This document shows, one piece after another, positions 62,191 through 64,000 of a stretch of 64,000 nt of DNA (positions are counted from its first letter, which is position 1; each line of letters begins with the position of its first letter). A program made the position numbers and the translations under genes. Source of the DNA: Bryum argenteum. Lineage: Eukaryota > Streptophyta > Bryopsida > Bryales > Bryaceae. Below the pieces are notes generated by a model that was not told the DNA's origin, made no database searches, and worked only from the letters and a program-made list of their open reading frames with translations. Location of the stretch: NCBI GenBank assembly GCA_037043015.1, contig CM073328.1:2467409-2531408 (forward strand), given 5' to 3'.

Positions 62191-63951
62191 CCCAGGTTCT
62201 GCCTACCCAATTTTGGCCGAATGGCACTAGGGCGACAACAACTTTCGGCGCTTCGTGAGGCGGGCCTGATACAAGGCGTACAAAAGGCGGATACAATACG
62301 AGGCATATCAGGCTTATACGATACGCCTGCCGCATGTCCGCGGGCCTTCTGCTGGTGTATGCCGCCTCATATCGGCCATGTTCATGACGGGAAGCATCGA
62401 TCTCTCAACCGACCGCTGGACGCACTTTAACTACGCGATGTGAACTATGTGAATTTCCCCAAATTTCAGTATGGAACATGCATTTTCAAACTAGATGTAG
62501 GAGAGAATATGATCGGGGTGGTCGACTTCCAAAATCTAGCACCTACGCTCAACTCCCGACATTCGGGGGCTCTAATCCTCCGTAACAATTCTTCAGCTGC
62601 ACCACTAATAGAGATATTCACTGAATGATCAACGAGGCCAGCTAGCTTTTGAGTTTTCAGGTTCGTCTTCCTGATGGTATAATGATCTGTTGGTATAATG
62701 TAGTGCTCAGAGAAGAGAGAGATGTATTGAAAACGAGAGAAGCCTAAATAGCTTCTTGATGGACACGGTGATAGGTGCCACAGAATTAGGGCACCCCTAG
62801 AACCCTAATTGAGAGCTGGATGAACTACATCACGAACACGTCGCCTTTCACAGCTGCAAGGGTAACATTTTCGCGATTTTCAATGTCCAGGCTGTGGTTC
62901 CGACAACGTTTAGGATTTCTCGAGCGAAGGATCAGGGTTTTGAGCTGCCTTCATAGAGTTTTAGAACTTTTTGAGCAGCCCAATGTATGCATGCCTCTGT
63001 ATGCAATTCCTCACACCAGCACGGTCGGAGATGGTACAGTAACCGGTGGTAATTCCGACTCGTGCTCAGATAGTTCTATCCCTGCAATCTCAGAAACAGG
63101 TTCTGGATCGCTGCACAAATTTTATTCTGGTCCAATTTCTATTCACGAAATTCTTTTCTAGCATCTCTCTTGTGAAAGAAGCATTAACATGGACTGTTGC
63201 ATTGAAATAGCTTACTGTTCAATCCCTCAAGTCAATCCCTTAGTGGAGACGACATTTGATCAGAGCTCAGGCTGCAGAATTGAAAGTCGATTTTGATCAT
63301 TAGATCTTGTCCTGCTTGCTTGATATCCTCAAGACCTTAGATCATACGCTTGTTGTTCCACATCCTGAGTTCATAGTGGTTACTTTTTGTTTCAAATCGC
63401 CGCCTGTATTTTCCATGCACTTGTTTTGGAGTCTAATGCGAAACTTGTTCGTTGCTCGAGTGCAATTATCACCTGGGTTCGAACTTAGATTGAATCTTCC
63501 TCCGTCGTCAAGGGAAAACTAGTTTGAGTGTCTGAGTGTCGAACATTTTCGAATGCTTTATTACTGAAATCTGTTGGAGTATTGTACTTGGACCATTGGA
63601 GTATGCTTGAAGTGGAAATTTTTCAGTGATACGGTAACCACATCTTCCTTCTTTCTCCCTGACTGCTGCTTACGATTATTCATACCATATTCCTCGTCTC
63701 GTTCCCTTCGTCTTTGTTTTGGTAGTTTCCCGTTTGTGCACATGAGGAGTGCTATCCAACCTTCTTCCAAAGAGGCTTACAGGAACAGCCACTCCGCAGT
63801 TGCTCCCAAAATGAAGAATTCCGACAGCGGTAATACCGAATCAGCTTGCAATCCTGGTAGTTAACAGAGACAGAATTCTGAAGTCTAGTATTAACAGATT
63901 CAAGGATCGTAAGGAAAAGAAGCTGGCCAGAGGGAATTTAGTTTCTGCTCG
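62191..63951. other. Right flank: intergenic DNA with possible upstream exon sequence
   Basis: 62255-62335 holds a quasi-repetitive GATAC.AGGC motif set. From about 62820 on the sequence has genic base composition. No known protein family was recognised. A frame around 63736-63830 (RSAIQPSSKEAYRNSHSA) followed by a possible donor might be an exon of a gene continuing past the window. Confidence 0.3.
62985..63265 (+). repeat. Partial third copy of the duplicated module
   Basis: Resembles copy B at about 44805-45070. Shared blocks are CGCTGCACA..., TCTGGTC.AATTTCTAT.CAC.A.ATTCTTTTCT, ATCTCTCTTGTG and AGTGG.GACGACAT. In matching frames both read S-G-x-I-S-x-H-x-I-L-F, so a coding origin is possible. 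Confidence 0.5.
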
Positions 63952-64000
63952 ATGAGGAGGCGGGAGGAGCGTTTGCGAATTGTTAGTGGCATTCTGGAAC
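63952..64000 (+). CDS. Possible start of a gene cut by the window edge
   Basis: ATG at 63952 opens MRRREERLRIVSGILE and stays open to the end. The composition is protein-like and very basic/helical. Only 16 codons are visible, so the call is weak and no family can be named. Confidence 0.2.
   Translation, partial: MRRREERLRIVSGILE

Overview
The window is nuclear DNA of a land plant. It has spliced genes with GT-AG introns of roughly 60 to 640 bases, coding exons that are GC-richer than the AT-rich DNA between them, an organellar and peroxisomal gene set typical of plants (CLPS1, a PTS1-tagged dienoyl-CoA reductase, an LPR-type multicopper oxidase, HIT4), and a large load of DNA transposons and MITEs. 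Short introns combined with long gene-poor stretches fit a bryophyte or another seedless plant better than a typical crop genome. That is inference; the species cannot be named from this sequence.

Left part (0.6-22 kb), gene-bearing. Six full gene models can be built, each with exons that sum to an intact reading frame: a TDRD3/RMI1_N-like OB-fold protein (minus, 6 exons, 427 aa), a HIT4-like protein (plus, single exon, 302 aa) sharing a divergent promoter with it, chloroplast ClpS1 (minus, 2 exons), peroxisomal 2,4-dienoyl-CoA reductase (plus, 5 exons, 298 aa, ends in SKL), PIG-Q/GPI1 of GPI-anchor synthesis (plus, 9 exons, 660 aa) and an LPR-type multicopper oxidase (plus, 4 exons, 579 aa, with one GC-AG intron). 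These look like independent housekeeping genes, not a functional cluster.

Middle part (22-56 kb), mostly repeats. One compact gene encodes a solo PAH (Sin3-type) domain (26.4 kb). The rest is a mosaic. It holds a family of short elements bounded by TTAA with inverted CCCTTAAA-type ends (three copies, piggyBac-like), Stowaway-like hairpin MITEs with CTCCCTCTGTCCCA ends (two copies, one inside an unusually long perfect hairpin), further foldbacks, a possible LTR and CACTA-like termini. A diverged tandem segmental duplication (copy A about 31.8-43.7 kb, copy B about 44.5-51.7 kb) carries a spliced candidate small secreted peptide gene in copy A and its broken counterpart in copy B, plus paired RY (CATGCATG) motifs in both.

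Right part (56.6-62.2 kb). A complete but decayed pogo/Jerky-like (DDE_1) transposon has 24-bp terminal inverted repeats and TA target duplications. A Tc1-like (DD34E-type) element with its own TIRs and TA duplication is inserted in its transposase. Removing the insert restores the host transposase frame across the junction, which proves the nesting. Both transposases are dead. The last 1.8 kb holds a diverged partial copy of the duplicated module and possibly the start of another gene running off the edge.

No RNA gene, CRISPR array or viral gene was recognised. No demonstrably new system is present. The best candidates for novelty are the TTAA-flanked MITE family, the extended MITE hairpin at 47.1 kb, the Tc1-in-pogo nest in a plant, and the candidate secreted peptide.
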